Source: CF-118 sp035934385
Lineage (GTDB): Bacteria > Chloroflexota > Dormibacteria > Dormibacterales > Dormibacteraceae
Assembly (NCBI GenBank): GCA_035934385.1
Contig: DASYXY010000085.1
Location: forward strand, 42,230 to 106,229
Direction of reading: 5' to 3'
DNA length: 64,000 nt
Shown here: positions 1-9,228 of the stretch, piece by piece
Layout: each line of letters starts with the position of its first letter
How positions within the stretch are numbered: position 1 is the first letter of the stretch
The notes under the pieces: model-generated
Database searches by the model: none
Told to the model about the DNA's origin: nothing
Seen by the model: only the letters and a program-made list of their open reading frames with translations
Made by a program: the position numbers and the translations under genes

Positions 1-1404
1 GCGCGCACCCATACGCCGTTCGTCGCTGCGGAAGTCGCCACGCGGTGGGCGGTGCCCGAGTCGACTGTCGCGCAGGCACTGAGCGAGCTGGTCGCTCGCG
101 GCGACGTCATCGCCGGCGAGTTTCGGCCTGCCGCGCATGGCCGCGAGCACTGCCATCCCGATGTGCTCCGCATGCTGCGCAGGCGGTCCCTTGCAGCGCT
201 GCGTCGCGAGGTCGAATCGGTGCCGCCGGAAGCGCTTGCGCGCTTCTTGCCCGAGTGGCACGGAATCGGCTCGCGAGCGCCTGGAAGCGACCGGTTGCTC
301 GAGGTGGTGTTCCAGCTGCAGGGGCTCGCCCTTCCGGCGAGCGTCATCGAGCGGGACGTGATCGCGAGCAGGGTCGCCAACTACAACCCGCGCCTGCTGG
401 ACGAGCTCGTTTCGATGGGCGATGTCGTGTGGGTCGGGCGAGGCTCGCTGGGCACGAACGACGGACGCGTCGCGCTGTACCTTCGCGGCGATGCGCCGCG
501 CCTGGCGCCCGAGCCCGCTGCCGATCGACCCACCACCGCGCTGCACGAGCGCATCCGCGAGCATCTTGGCGGGCGTGGGGCGAGCTTTTTCCGCGATGTC
601 TACAACGCCTGCGGTGGCGGTAACGAGGACGGGCTGCTGGACGCGCTGTGGGACCTGGTCTGGTCGGGCGAGGTGACCAACGACACGTTTGCGCCGCTCC
701 GGCTCATCGGCCCGGCGAGCCGCCGTCCCGCGCGGCGACCGCGCCTGCCCCGGCTCACCCAGCCGCGAGCCGCCGGGCGGTGGTCGCTGGTCTCGAGCCT
801 GGTCGGCGCAGGCGCAAACTCCACCGAGCGGCTGCACGCCGAGGCCGGCGTCCTGCTGCAGCGCCACGGTGTGCTCACGCGCGACGCCGTGGTGGCCGAA
901 GGATGGCCCGGCGGATTCGCGGGGCTGTACCCGGTGCTGCGCGCGATGGAAGAGTCGGGCCGCATCAGACGCGGCTACTTCGTGGAAGGACTGGGAGGCT
1001 CACAGTTCGCGCTGCCTGGCGCGGTGGATCGCTTGCGCACGTTGCGCGAATCAGGCGGTCGCATCGTGGCGCTCGCCGCCACCGATCCCGCCAACGCTTA
1101 CGGGGTGGTGCTCGCATGGCCGGACTCTGAAGGCAGGATGGCCAGGGCTGCGGGCGCGTACTGCGTGCTCGACGGCGGCGCGCTCGTCCTCTACCTGGAG
1201 CGCGGCGGCAAGAGCCTGCTGACGCATGGCGCTGTCGGCGTCGAGCACATGCAGGCGCTCATCGCCGTGGCCACCGCGGGCGGGCGGATCGAGATCCAGA
1301 AGGTCGACGGTGCACCGGTCACGGAATCGCGGCTCGCGCCGGTGCTGCGTGAGGCGGGATTCTCATCCACGCACCGTGGGCTCGTGGCCTACGGCGGCGG
1401 GTAG
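1..1404 (+). CDS. lhr: ATP-dependent helicase Lhr, C-terminal part (5' end outside window)
   Basis: The reading frame is open from base 1, so the gene starts upstream and only about 467 C-terminal residues are visible. The text matches the winged-helix and C-terminal region of large helicase-related (Lhr) proteins: a PFVAAEVATRW segment, then RRRSLAALRREVE, LARFLPEWHG, LLEVVFQLQG, LPASVIERDV and DELVSMGDVVWVG, in the order usual for the family. Lhr is a superfamily 2 3'-5' DNA/RNA helicase linked to DNA repair. The motor motifs are not in the window and cannot be checked. A tRNA-Pro gene follows about 35 bp downstream. The family call is firm; the 5' boundary is unknown. Confidence 0.85.
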   Translation, partial: ARTHTPFVAAEVATRWAVPESTVAQALSELVARGDVIAGEFRPAAHGREHCHPDVLRMLRRRSLAALRREVESVPPEALARFLPEWHGIGSRAPGSDRLLEVVFQLQGLALPASVIERDVIASRVANYNPRLLDELVSMGDVVWVGRGSLGTNDGRVALYLRGDAPRLAPEPAADRPTTALHERIREHLGGRGASFFRDVYNACGGGNEDGLLDALWDLVWSGEVTNDTFAPLRLIGPASRRPARRPRLPRLTQPRAAGRWSLVSSLVGAGANSTERLHAEAGVLLQRHGVLTRDAVVAEGWPGGFAGLYPVLRAMEESGRIRRGYFVEGLGGSQFALPGAVDRLRTLRESGGRIVALAATDPANAYGVVLAWPDSEGRMARAAGAYCVLDGGALVLYLERGGKSLLTHGAVGVEHMQALIAVATAGGRIEIQKVDGAPVTESRLAPVLREAGFSSTHRGLVAYGGG

Positions 1405-1439
1405 CGCTCATCGGCCCGGGCTACGATTACTAATTCCGT

Positions 1440-1513
1440 CGGGGAGTGGCGTAGCCCGGAAGCGCACCTGGCTGGGGGCCAGGGGGTCGCGGGTTCAAAT
1501 CCCGCCTCCCCGA
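1440..1513 (+). tRNA. tRNA-Pro(GGG)
   Basis: A cloverleaf can be drawn: acceptor arms CGGGGAG (1440-1446) and CTCCCCG (1506-1512) with discriminator A at 1513, anticodon stem CCTGG/CCAGG enclosing a 7-nt loop with anticodon GGG at 1474-1476, and a T arm with GGGTTCAAATCCC. CCA is not encoded. The gene reads CCC and CCU proline codons. Confidence 0.93.
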
Positions 1514-1587
1514 CTCTGGGGTCCCCACGAAATCGAAAATTTCGTGGGGTTGGACCATCTTGAGCAACGGCTCGAAGGGGTAGGCGG

Positions 1588-2244
1588 GTGAAGGGCACCG
1601 TCACGATCGCCGCGACCTACGGTGCGGGCGGGAGCGTGATCGCTCCGGCGGTCGCCAAGCAGCTCGGGCTGCCATTCATCGAGCGCGCGATCCCGGTCGA
1701 AGTCGCAATCCAGATCAGCGCGTCGCTTGGTGACGAGCTCGCCGATGACGCCGTGCACTCGTCGCGCATGGACCGCTTCCTGGAGAGGCTGCTCGCGTCG
1801 AGCGGACTCTTCGTCGGCGTGCCGCCCGCGCCGGAAGGGCTGGGCGCGCTGCCCGAGATCGAGAAGACGGAAGCCATCCTGCGTCGTGTTGCGGATACAA
1901 CCGGCGGCGTGATCCTCGGTCGAGCCGGCGTGTTCGTGCTCAAGGGGCGGCCGGATGTTCTGCACGTTCGGCTCGACGGCGACGTCGAGGCCCGCCGCCG
2001 AGCAGCTGCCGCGCTCCGGGGCATCGACCACGCCGCGGCGACGCGAGAGCAGCAGCAGACCGACCGCGCGCGAGTTGCTTATATCGAGCACTTCTATGCC
2101 CGCGCCGGCGCCTGGAATGACGCGCGTCACTACCACGTTGTCCTCGACAGCACCGCGCTGTCCCTGGACGCATGCACCGAGATCATCGTCCGGTCCGCCC
2201 ACGACCTGTTTGCCGCAAGCCGCGCTACGAACCGGAGGAGCTGA
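1588..2244 (+). CDS. cytidylate kinase-like family protein
   Basis: 218 aa with a GTG start preceded by AAGGGG. It resembles the cytidylate-kinase-like family: TIAATYGAGGSVIAPAVAKQLG near the N-terminus takes the place of a P-loop region, and GGVILGRAGVFVLKG, an LDGDVEARR segment and a YIEHFY segment follow in the family order. The glycine-rich loop lacks the usual GK[ST], as in this family, so NMP kinase activity is not assured and the true substrate is unknown. The gene ends directly before the MFS transporter, and the two are probably cotranscribed. Confidence 0.72.
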   Translation: MKGTVTIAATYGAGGSVIAPAVAKQLGLPFIERAIPVEVAIQISASLGDELADDAVHSSRMDRFLERLLASSGLFVGVPPAPEGLGALPEIEKTEAILRRVADTTGGVILGRAGVFVLKGRPDVLHVRLDGDVEARRRAAAALRGIDHAAATREQQQTDRARVAYIEHFYARAGAWNDARHYHVVLDSTALSLDACTEIIVRSAHDLFAASRATNRRS

Positions 2245-3945
2245 ATGGCCGCAGGGCAACAAGGACCACAAGCTCAGGGCAACATGCCATCGGTCGACGG
2301 GTCGACGTCATCGCAGAGCCTCATGGACCTTCCGCCGCGCAGGAAGCTCGCCATCCTGGGCGCGATCCTGCTCACGATGTTCCTGGCGTCGCTCGACCAG
2401 ACGGTGGTGGGCACCGCGCTGCCGCGGATCATCACGGACCTGAACGGCGCGAACCTCTACGCCTGGGTCGTCACCGCGTACCTGCTGACCTCGACGGTGA
2501 CCGTTCCGATCTACGGCAAGTTCTCCGACGTTTTCGGCCGCAAGGCGATGCTCATCATCGGCGTCTGCATCTTCCTGGTAGGTTCCTGGCTCTCCGGCGC
2601 GTCGCAGAACATGACCCAGCTCGTCCTGTTCCGGGCCATCCAGGGCCTCGGCGCGGGCGCCCTGTTTCCGATCGTGATCGCGACCATCGCCGACCTGTAC
2701 AGCCCGCGCGAGCGCGGTCGATTCCAGGGTCTGTTCGGTGCGGTGTTCGGCCTCAGCTTCATCGTCGGGCCGTTCATTGGCGGCTGGCTCACCGACAACA
2801 TCAGCTGGCACTGGGTTTTCTACGTCAACGTGCCCTTCGGCATCGCTTCGCTGATCGTGCTGAGCACCGTGCTTCCCGGGATCGGCCGGCGGACCGCTTC
2901 GGCGGCGGACCTCGACTATGTCGGCATCGCCGTCTTCACTGCCGGCGTGGTGCCGCTGATGCTTGGCCTGAGCAACAAGGGGTACGTCAACAGCGACGGG
3001 CAGCTGCCCAACTGGACCGACCTCAATGTCGGCGGCCTGATCGTGCTGGGTCTCGTGGTCCTGGCCGCGTTCGTGTTCGTGGAGATTCGGGCCAAGGAGC
3101 CCATCATTCCGCTCGGCCTGTTCGCGGCGCGGGACTACTCGATCAGCATGGTTGCCGTTTTCGTCTTTGGCGTCGCGATGTTCGCGGCGGTGCTGTTCAT
3201 GCCGCGCTTCTATCAGACGGTGCGAGGCATCAGCGCCACCGCCTCCGGCTACTACATCTGGCCGTTGCTGGTCGGGCTCATGGGCGGCAGCATCGGCAGC
3301 GGTCTCCTCATCAGCAGAATCGGCCGTTACAAATGGCTGATGGTGGGCGGCGCTGTCGTCATGACGGTCGGAGGATGGCTGCTGACCCATCTGACCGCGG
3401 GCATCTCCGACTGGCAGCTGTGGGCCTACATGCTCGTGCTCGGGCTGGGCATCGGTCCTTCGATGGCGGGATTCACGGTCGTGGTTCAGAACATCGTGCC
3501 GATGAAGCAGATCGGCGTGGCGACGAGCACCCTCACGTTTCTTCGCCAGATCGGTGCGTCGGTTGGCCTGGCTGTGGCGGGTACCGTCTTTTCGACCCAG
3601 TTCGCCACCCGGCTTCCCGACGAGCTCGCGGCCAACGGCGTACCGGCGCAGGTCATCCCGCAGCTGGTCAAGCTCTCCGAGCTCCTGCAGAGCGTCGGCA
3701 ACGGGCGGACGGTCCTCGAGCGGATCCTGCCCGCACCTGCCCATGCGCTGATCCCCAAAATCGCGGACGGCGCCAACCAGGCGCTCGCGCTGGCGATCGG
3801 GGACCTCTTCTGGATCACGGTCATCGCGGGTGTGCTCGGCCTGGTCTGCACGCTGATCCTCAGGGATCGTCCGCTCCGGACCGCCAGCGAGCTGCGGGCT
3901 CAGATCGCGGGCCAGACGCCGGAGGCGGTTGGGGCCGCCTCGTAG
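2245..3945 (+). CDS. MFS transporter, DHA2 (EmrB/QacA-type) drug exporter
   Basis: 566 aa, ATG start with GGAGG just upstream. Its length and the run of hydrophobic segments fit the 14-helix DHA2 family. The DQTVVGTALPRI motif of TM1 is present at about residues 52-63, with GKFSDVFGRKA (motif A) in the loop after TM2 and RAIQGLGAGALFP in TM4. The family exports lipophilic drugs by proton antiport across the cytoplasmic membrane. It follows the kinase-like gene with no gap and is convergent, 3 bp apart, with a TetR regulator that could control it. Confidence 0.9.
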   Translation: MAAGQQGPQAQGNMPSVDGSTSSQSLMDLPPRRKLAILGAILLTMFLASLDQTVVGTALPRIITDLNGANLYAWVVTAYLLTSTVTVPIYGKFSDVFGRKAMLIIGVCIFLVGSWLSGASQNMTQLVLFRAIQGLGAGALFPIVIATIADLYSPRERGRFQGLFGAVFGLSFIVGPFIGGWLTDNISWHWVFYVNVPFGIASLIVLSTVLPGIGRRTASAADLDYVGIAVFTAGVVPLMLGLSNKGYVNSDGQLPNWTDLNVGGLIVLGLVVLAAFVFVEIRAKEPIIPLGLFAARDYSISMVAVFVFGVAMFAAVLFMPRFYQTVRGISATASGYYIWPLLVGLMGGSIGSGLLISRIGRYKWLMVGGAVVMTVGGWLLTHLTAGISDWQLWAYMLVLGLGIGPSMAGFTVVVQNIVPMKQIGVATSTLTFLRQIGASVGLAVAGTVFSTQFATRLPDELAANGVPAQVIPQLVKLSELLQSVGNGRTVLERILPAPAHALIPKIADGANQALALAIGDLFWITVIAGVLGLVCTLILRDRPLRTASELRAQIAGQTPEAVGAAS

Positions 3946-3948
3946 GCA

Positions 3949-4584
3949 TCAACCTCGGCGCCGCGTCGATCCCATTGCTGAGTCGGGCAGATCTGCTACC
4001 GCCAATCGCAGCAACGCTCGGGCCGATTGGCGCATGACCTGAACAGCATCCTTTCGGGATAGTCCGGCGATGTCGGTTAGCCAGACGAGCGGCTCGATGC
4101 CGGCGACGCTCCTGATCGCGACTGCCAGCCTCCGCACTTGCGCTTCCGACATGCGGTCGCGAAGGGGGGCAAGAGCCTCAGTAATCCATCCGATGGCTCG
4201 TCCCTTCCGCAGCGGTAACTCGCCGCGAAGGCTCGGGTCGGGTTCGAGTGAGAGGCGCAACATCGTGCGCTGTTGGGGCTCTGTGTCCACGATGAGCTTC
4301 ATGAACGTCTGTATAACCGCGTCGAGGCGGTCTTCGATCTCCGTAGGGGGATTTTCGGGAAGAAGGGATCGAGCCTCGATTTCTGGGTGGGCCGATAGAA
4401 GAAGAGTTCGCTGGTTCGGGAAGTAGCGGTAGGCCGTCGTCCGCGATATGGACGCTTTGGCCGCGGACGCTTCGACGGTGGGCGTCACGCCCTGTGCCAC
4501 CAATTCTCGGGCCGCGGCGACCAGAGCCTGGCGAGTGCGCTGCTTCTGGTTGGTCCTCCCAGTCAACTCGTACCGCATTGACAC
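3949..4584 (-). CDS. TetR/AcrR family transcriptional regulator
   Basis: 211 aa from a GTG start at 4584; an ATG two codons later (4578) is an alternative. The N-terminal TetR helix-turn-helix is clear: RQALVAAARELV, then TVEASAAKASISRTTAYRYFPNQ. The C-terminal ligand domain is diverged. The gene faces the DHA2 exporter tail to tail and is divergent from a cupin gene, with an AGTAC/GTACT inverted repeat between the two starts that may be its operator. The ligand is unknown. Confidence 0.88.
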   Translation of the reverse strand: MSMRYELTGRTNQKQRTRQALVAAARELVAQGVTPTVEASAAKASISRTTAYRYFPNQRTLLLSAHPEIEARSLLPENPPTEIEDRLDAVIQTFMKLIVDTEPQQRTMLRLSLEPDPSLRGELPLRKGRAIGWITEALAPLRDRMSEAQVRRLAVAIRSVAGIEPLVWLTDIAGLSRKDAVQVMRQSARALLRLAVADLPDSAMGSTRRRG

Positions 4585-4593
4585 CGCTGAAAT

Positions 4594-4618
4594 AGTACTG
4601 TAGTGTCGTTATGGTACT
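4594..4618. promoter_or_regulatory. candidate TetR operator (AGTAC-N15-GTACT)
   Basis: The inverted repeat arms AGTAC (4594-4598) and GTACT (4614-4618) lie between the divergent TetR and cupin starts. The region is AT-rich compared with its surroundings. The arms are short, so the operator role is inferred from position only. Confidence 0.35.
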
Positions 4619-4648
4619 CACGTCCCATAAATAGTCCAGGAGTGACAA

Positions 4649-5143
4649 ATGCAGGCTAGCAAGGTGGTCCCGATCGTCCGCGTCGCTGGTGCGGGCGAGA
4701 GGCTGTGGTTCTACGGCGGCGGCCTGCACATCTGGAAGGCCACGTCTGCCGAGACGGGCGGCGCTTTCCTTCTGTTCGAGGATGTGATGTCGCGGGGTAA
4801 GACCACGCCTCTGCACACACATCCGGAGGTGGACGAGACACTGTACGTGCTGGAGGGTGAGATCCGCCTTCACATCGACGGCGAGGAACAAGAGCTCCGG
4901 TCAGGTAGCGTGGCGATGGCACCGCGGGGCGTGCCCCACGCCTTCATCGTGACATCGGAAACCGCGCGGATTCTTTTCCTGGAGACACCAGGCAGCAGCG
5001 AGGCCTTCTACCGTGGCGCGAGCGAGCCGGCCACACGCGAGCTCGAAGCTGCGGCCCCGGTTGACTTTGCTCGTGTCCGAGCTTCGGCCCAGCGAAACGG
5101 TGGGATCGAAATCCTTGGACCGCCCCCGTTCAAGATGGTTTAG
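4649..5143 (+). CDS. cupin domain-containing protein
   Basis: 164 aa, ATG with AGGAG upstream. It is a single cupin barrel: motif 1 PLHTHPEVDETLYVLEGE (about residues 53-70) gives two His and one Glu as metal ligands, and motif 2 GSVAMAPRGVPHAF gives the last His. Small stand-alone cupins may be dioxygenases, isomerases or binding proteins, and the substrate cannot be read from the sequence. It is divergent from the TetR regulator and is the most likely target of it. Confidence 0.82.
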   Translation: MQASKVVPIVRVAGAGERLWFYGGGLHIWKATSAETGGAFLLFEDVMSRGKTTPLHTHPEVDETLYVLEGEIRLHIDGEEQELRSGSVAMAPRGVPHAFIVTSETARILFLETPGSSEAFYRGASEPATRELEAAAPVDFARVRASAQRNGGIEILGPPPFKMV

Positions 5144-5428
5144 GACGGCGTTTGGATCGACTCCGCAACCTCGGTCGCGGCCAAAAGAAAATGACCCAAC
5201 AAACTGAGTCGCTCCCGAGTTCCTCCCGCGTCCCTCCTCCTTGCGGAGCCGAGACCCAGTCGTCTCTCAGTCGCTTCTCAGCCCGTTGGGCCAACACGAA
5301 ACATTAAGGACACACGGGGCCGCGGTCAACGTGAATTTGCGGGGGATAGGCTGGCGAGCTTCGGTAGCCGGATCACGCTCGCGAATCGATGAGTTTCGGT
5401 GGTGGGCGAAGTCTTCAGGAGCATGAGC
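5144..5428. other. 285-bp intergenic region
   Basis: Between the cupin and the hydrolase I see no credible reading frame, tRNA or strong hairpin. A promoter for the hydrolase probably lies here, but no convincing box was found. Confidence 0.4.
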
Positions 5429-6241
5429 ATGAGCACCAAGAACACCGGCCAGTACGCAAAGGTCAACGGCATCAACCTCTACTACGAAATTCACGGCGCC
5501 GGCCGCCCGATTGTGGTCCTGCACGGCGGGCTCGGATCGACCGAGATGTTCGATGCGGTGATGCCTCAGCTCACAAGTAAGCACCAGGTGATCGCCGCCG
5601 ACCTGCAAGGGCACGGCCGCACCGCGGACATCGACCGGCCGATCGACACGCGGCTCATGGCCGACGACATCGCCGCGTTGATCGACCACCTCGAGCTCGT
5701 GAAGCCCGACGTGGTCGGCTACTCCTTGGGTGGCGGCGTGGCGCTGCAGCTTGCGGTGAGGCACCCCGAAAAGGTCGGACGCCTGGTCCTGGTCTCGGCC
5801 AACATCCGGCGCGACGCGATCCCGCCGGAGATGCTCGCCCAGCAGGAGCAGGTGAACTCGGCCGCGGCCGAGTTCATGAAGAACACCCCGATGTATGAGC
5901 TGTACAACCGGGTAGCACCGCGCCCGCAAGACTTTCCGAAGCTGCTCGACAAGATCGGTGCGTCAATGGCCAATGACTTCGATTTCAGCGAGGAAGTTCG
6001 ACGCCTGCCGATGCCGACGCTGATCATGGCCGGCGACGCGGACATGGCGCCGCCAAGCCACTACGTCGACGTGTTCAAGTTGCTGGACGGAGGCCTCCGA
6101 GACGGCGGCTGGATGGGCGAGGGGAGGCCAAAGGGCGGTCACGCGCTGGCGATCCTGCCGGGGCTGACGCACTACAACATCGTGTACTCGCCGCTGTTCG
6201 CCGAGGCCGCGCTCGCGTTTCTCGACAAGGACCGCGACTGA
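5429..6241 (+). CDS. alpha/beta hydrolase
   Basis: 270 aa from the ATG at 5429, chosen because AGGAG (5417-5421) lies 7 nt upstream; an ATG at 5423 is too close to it. The fold markers are VVLHGGLGST (oxyanion loop), the nucleophile elbow GYSLGGG, the acid loop MAGDADM and the His in LPGLTHYN near the C-terminus, so a full Ser-Asp-His triad is present. The substrate is unknown. It resembles small esterases and haloperoxidase-type hydrolases. It ends 39 bp before the GH4 gene. Confidence 0.87.
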   Translation: MSTKNTGQYAKVNGINLYYEIHGAGRPIVVLHGGLGSTEMFDAVMPQLTSKHQVIAADLQGHGRTADIDRPIDTRLMADDIAALIDHLELVKPDVVGYSLGGGVALQLAVRHPEKVGRLVLVSANIRRDAIPPEMLAQQEQVNSAAAEFMKNTPMYELYNRVAPRPQDFPKLLDKIGASMANDFDFSEEVRRLPMPTLIMAGDADMAPPSHYVDVFKLLDGGLRDGGWMGEGRPKGGHALAILPGLTHYNIVYSPLFAEAALAFLDKDRD

Positions 6242-6280
6242 GCGGAGCGCGGGCTTTCGGCGGCTGATTCAATAGCGCCT

Positions 6281-7603
6281 GTGCCGAAGGTCACGCTGGT
6301 CGGGGCGGGAAGCGCCGTTTTCGCGCGCCAGATCATCACCGACGTGCTGGCGGTCGACGGCCTCGACAGCGGCACGTTCGCCCTGGTTGACATCGACGCC
6401 AAACGCCTCGAGCTGGCCAAGGCCATCGCCCAGACGCTGGTCGAGCTGTCAGGCAAGAGGTGGGAGGTCGAGGCTTCGACCGAACGCATCAAGGTGCTCG
6501 CGGGCACCGACTACGTCGTGAACTCGATCGAGGTCGCCGGGCTGCAGAATGTCCGCGCCGACTACGACATCCCGATGAAGTACGGCGTCGACCAGTGCAT
6601 CGGCGACACCATCGGGCCCGGCGGGATCTTCAAGGCGCTTCGCACCGGGCCCGTGTGGCTCGACATCGTGGCAGACACGAAGCGCCTAGCGCCCAAGGCG
6701 ATGATCCTCAACTTCACGAACCCGATGTCGATCCTCACGTTGGCCGCGGCGCGATCGACCTCGCAACCGGTTGTCGGCCTGTGCCACAGCGTCCAGGGCA
6801 CCTCGCGTCAGCTGGCCGGCTACCTGGGCGTCCCCTACGAGGAGCTCGAATGGAGCTGCGCCGGCATCAACCACAACGCCTGGTTCACGAAGCTGGAGCA
6901 CCGCGGCATGGATCAGTACCCGCGCTTGCGCGAGCTGGCCGCGAACAACAGCGAGGTGTACGAGCGTGACCCGGTCCGCTTCGAGGTCATGCTTCACCTC
7001 GGCGCGTTCGTGACCGAGTCGAGCGGGCACTTCTCCGAGTACGTGCCCTATTTCCGTAAGCGCCCGGACCTGGTCGAGAAGTACGCCCGCCCCGGCTACC
7101 TTGGCGAGAGCGGCTTCTACGCTAACAACTGGCCGGAGTGGCGGCGCGCCAACGACGAGCGGATCCAGGCAATGCTGGACGGCGCGACCTCGATCCCTCG
7201 CGAGCGCAGCCTCGAATACGGCGCCGACATCATCGAGGCGGCAGAGAGCGACAGGCCGGTGAGCATCTGGGGCAACGTCGTGAACCACGGCGCGATCGAG
7301 AACCTCCCCGACGACGGATGCGTCGAGGTCGAGTGCAGAGTGGACGGTGAGGGTTTTCACCCCGTGCGATTCGGCAGGATCCCCGAGCAGCTGGCGGCGC
7401 TGAACCGGACGCATATGGCCGTGCACGAGCTGGTCGTCCACGCGCTGACGCATCGCGATCGCCAGAGCGCCCTGTACGCGCTTTCGATCGATCCCCTGAC
7501 CGCGGCAGTGTGCTCACTCGAGGAGATAGAGAAGATGTTCAACGAGATGTGGGAGGCGCAACGGGAGTTCCTTGCGCCATTCGAACAACCTGTGGAGGCC
7601 TGA
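6281..7603 (+). CDS. glycoside hydrolase family 4 (alpha-galactosidase/alpha-glucosidase type)
   Basis: 440 aa, GTG start. GH4 enzymes cleave glycosides by an NAD+- and Mn2+-dependent redox elimination. Visible signs are the Rossmann motif VTLVGAGSAVFA (4-15), NFTNPM (144-149), CHSVQGT (168-174) with the metal-binding Cys168, and GINHNAWF (195-202) with the metal-binding His198. The CHSVQGT form is typical of the alpha-galactosidase/alpha-glucosidase branch rather than the 6-phospho branch, so it probably acts on non-phosphorylated sugars in the cytoplasm. Its TGA overlaps the next ATG (TGATG). Confidence 0.88.
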   Translation: MPKVTLVGAGSAVFARQIITDVLAVDGLDSGTFALVDIDAKRLELAKAIAQTLVELSGKRWEVEASTERIKVLAGTDYVVNSIEVAGLQNVRADYDIPMKYGVDQCIGDTIGPGGIFKALRTGPVWLDIVADTKRLAPKAMILNFTNPMSILTLAAARSTSQPVVGLCHSVQGTSRQLAGYLGVPYEELEWSCAGINHNAWFTKLEHRGMDQYPRLRELAANNSEVYERDPVRFEVMLHLGAFVTESSGHFSEYVPYFRKRPDLVEKYARPGYLGESGFYANNWPEWRRANDERIQAMLDGATSIPRERSLEYGADIIEAAESDRPVSIWGNVVNHGAIENLPDDGCVEVECRVDGEGFHPVRFGRIPEQLAALNRTHMAVHELVVHALTHRDRQSALYALSIDPLTAAVCSLEEIEKMFNEMWEAQREFLAPFEQPVEA

Positions 7604-8229
7604 TGGCGACGTTCAAAGGGTGGTCCGAGGATTGCCAGCGGTTCTTCATCGGACTCGAGCTCGACAACTCGAAGAAGTATTTCGAGGCCAACCGGCGCAC
7701 CTACGAGGATCTGGTGAAGGGACCGATGGTGGCGCTGCTCGAATCGCTGGAGCCTGAGTTTGGGCCGGGCAAGGTCTTTCGCGCCAACCGCGACATCCGG
7801 TTCAGCAAAGACAAATCGCCGTACAAGACGAACATCGCGGCGGATGTCGGCATGGGCGGCAAGGGCGGCTACCTGTCGCTGGACGCGCGCGGGTTCACGG
7901 TGGCGACCGGCCGGTACATGATGAGTCCGGAAGAGATCGCCAGGTTCCGCAAGAGGGTCGCGGCGGACGCCTCGGGCGATCAGCTGGCGGCGATCGCGGC
8001 GAAGCTCAGGAAGTCAGGCTACGAGCTCGGCGGCGAGGAGCTCAAACGAGTTCCGCCACCGTGGCCGCAGGAGCACCCGCGCGCAGACCTGCTGCGGCGC
8101 AAGAGCCTCTACGTCTGGAAGAACTACGGCCTCCAGCCCTGGCTTGGGAGCGGCTCTGCGCGCAGGTACGTCGTCAAGATGTGGACGGACGCGCAGCCGC
8201 TGAACGATTGGTTCAAGAAATACCTCTGA
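7603..8229 (+). CDS. DUF2461 family protein
   Basis: 208 aa; the ATG overlaps the GH4 stop codon, so the two are translationally coupled. The sequence matches the DUF2461/TIGR02453 family: FFIGLELDNSKKYFEANR, RANRDIRFSKDKSPYKTN, GGYLSLDARGFTVATGRYM, and a C-terminal WKNYGLQPWLGS region. The family is widespread and has no established function. The 3' end overlaps the convergent LysR gene by 17 bp. Confidence 0.88.
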   Translation: MATFKGWSEDCQRFFIGLELDNSKKYFEANRRTYEDLVKGPMVALLESLEPEFGPGKVFRANRDIRFSKDKSPYKTNIAADVGMGGKGGYLSLDARGFTVATGRYMMSPEEIARFRKRVAADASGDQLAAIAAKLRKSGYELGGEELKRVPPPWPQEHPRADLLRRKSLYVWKNYGLQPWLGSGSARRYVVKMWTDAQPLNDWFKKYL

Positions 8230-9103
8230 CGAGCCGGCGCCAGAACTCCTCCAGCGTGGGGCCGCCCTGCACGCTCCGCCGGATCGCCCGGATCGGACGT
8301 TCCACCGCAGGAATGGGCAGGCGCTTGAGCACGCCGGCTTCGATGTCTCCGCGCACCGCCAGCAGGGGCAAGGCGGCGTAGCCGAGCCCGGCGAGAGCCG
8401 CGGCGCGCACGTACTCCGGGTGGCCGAGACTCATCACCTCGGAGTGGTCGTAAGCCTCGCCGATCATGGTTCGAACCGTCGATTCGGCGGACCACTCGCG
8501 CCCTCGCCCAAGGTAGCGATGCTTTGAGAGCTGGGCCGAGCTCACGCGCTTCAGCGCCGCCAGCGGGTGGTCGCGTTGCACGACCAGCACGAGCTCGTCG
8601 TGTGTGATCACGACGTTGACCAGGTCGGACATAGGCTCTCCTTCGATCAGCCCACAGTCGAGCGCGCCGGCCTTGACCTGGTTGCTGATCTCGCGTGAGG
8701 GATCGACCAGGACGCTGAGCGCGACATTTGGAAACTGCCTGTTGAAGTCGGCCAGCAGGGGCGGCAGGTAGTGCGTCGCGCACGTCGGGCTCGCGCCGAG
8801 GTGAAGGGATCCTGCTTCGAGCATCTTCAGCGCGCGCGCTGAGTCCTCCACAACCTCGAACGCGCGCAGGGCCGCCCGGCAGCTGATCGCGAGACCCCGG
8901 CCGGCATCGGTCAGCCGGACGCCGCGACCGTCACGCTCGAGCAGCCGCACGCCGACGGCGCGCTCGAAGTTGTGCACCTGCTGCGTGACCGCGCCCTGGG
9001 TGAGGTGGAGGGAGGCTGCCGCCCGGGAAACGTGCTCGTGCTCGGACACCGCGAGAAAGGACCTGACCTGCTCGACGGTGAACGAGGGCTTGCTCACCGC
9101 CAC
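8213..9103 (-). CDS. LysR family transcriptional regulator
   Basis: 296 aa. The N-terminal winged helix is clear (FTVEQVRSFLAVSEHEHVSRAAASLHLTQGAVTQQVHNFER, quoted by its landmark pieces VRSFLAVSE, AAASLHLTQGAVTQQV). A periplasmic-binding-like effector domain follows from about residue 90. LysR proteins usually control a divergent gene; here the divergent neighbour is the small Flp pilin gene, about 125 bp away. The effector is unknown. Confidence 0.9.
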   Translation of the reverse strand: MAVSKPSFTVEQVRSFLAVSEHEHVSRAAASLHLTQGAVTQQVHNFERAVGVRLLERDGRGVRLTDAGRGLAISCRAALRAFEVVEDSARALKMLEAGSLHLGASPTCATHYLPPLLADFNRQFPNVALSVLVDPSREISNQVKAGALDCGLIEGEPMSDLVNVVITHDELVLVVQRDHPLAALKRVSSAQLSKHRYLGRGREWSAESTVRTMIGEAYDHSEVMSLGHPEYVRAAALAGLGYAALPLLAVRGDIEAGVLKRLPIPAVERPIRAIRRSVQGGPTLEEFWRRLVRGIS

Positions 9104-9228
9104 ATATTAGGGCGACTGATCGTTTCGATTACGAATCGTCGTAACACTGCCGGCGCTCAGCATGCTGCACGGCAGCGCTGCAAGGGTACCGTAGCCTTCG
9201 CGTTAGGAAGGGAAGAGGAGGTCAAAAG

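Noticed and set aside
2308..3744. A 478-aa minus-strand frame inside the DHA2 exporter gene
   Set aside because: It is a GC-rich antisense shadow; the plus-strand frame has clear MFS motifs and the antisense product is low-complexity and charged.
5144..5428. A small RNA or extra gene in the 285-bp gap
   Set aside because: No strong hairpin, terminator or coding pattern could be supported.
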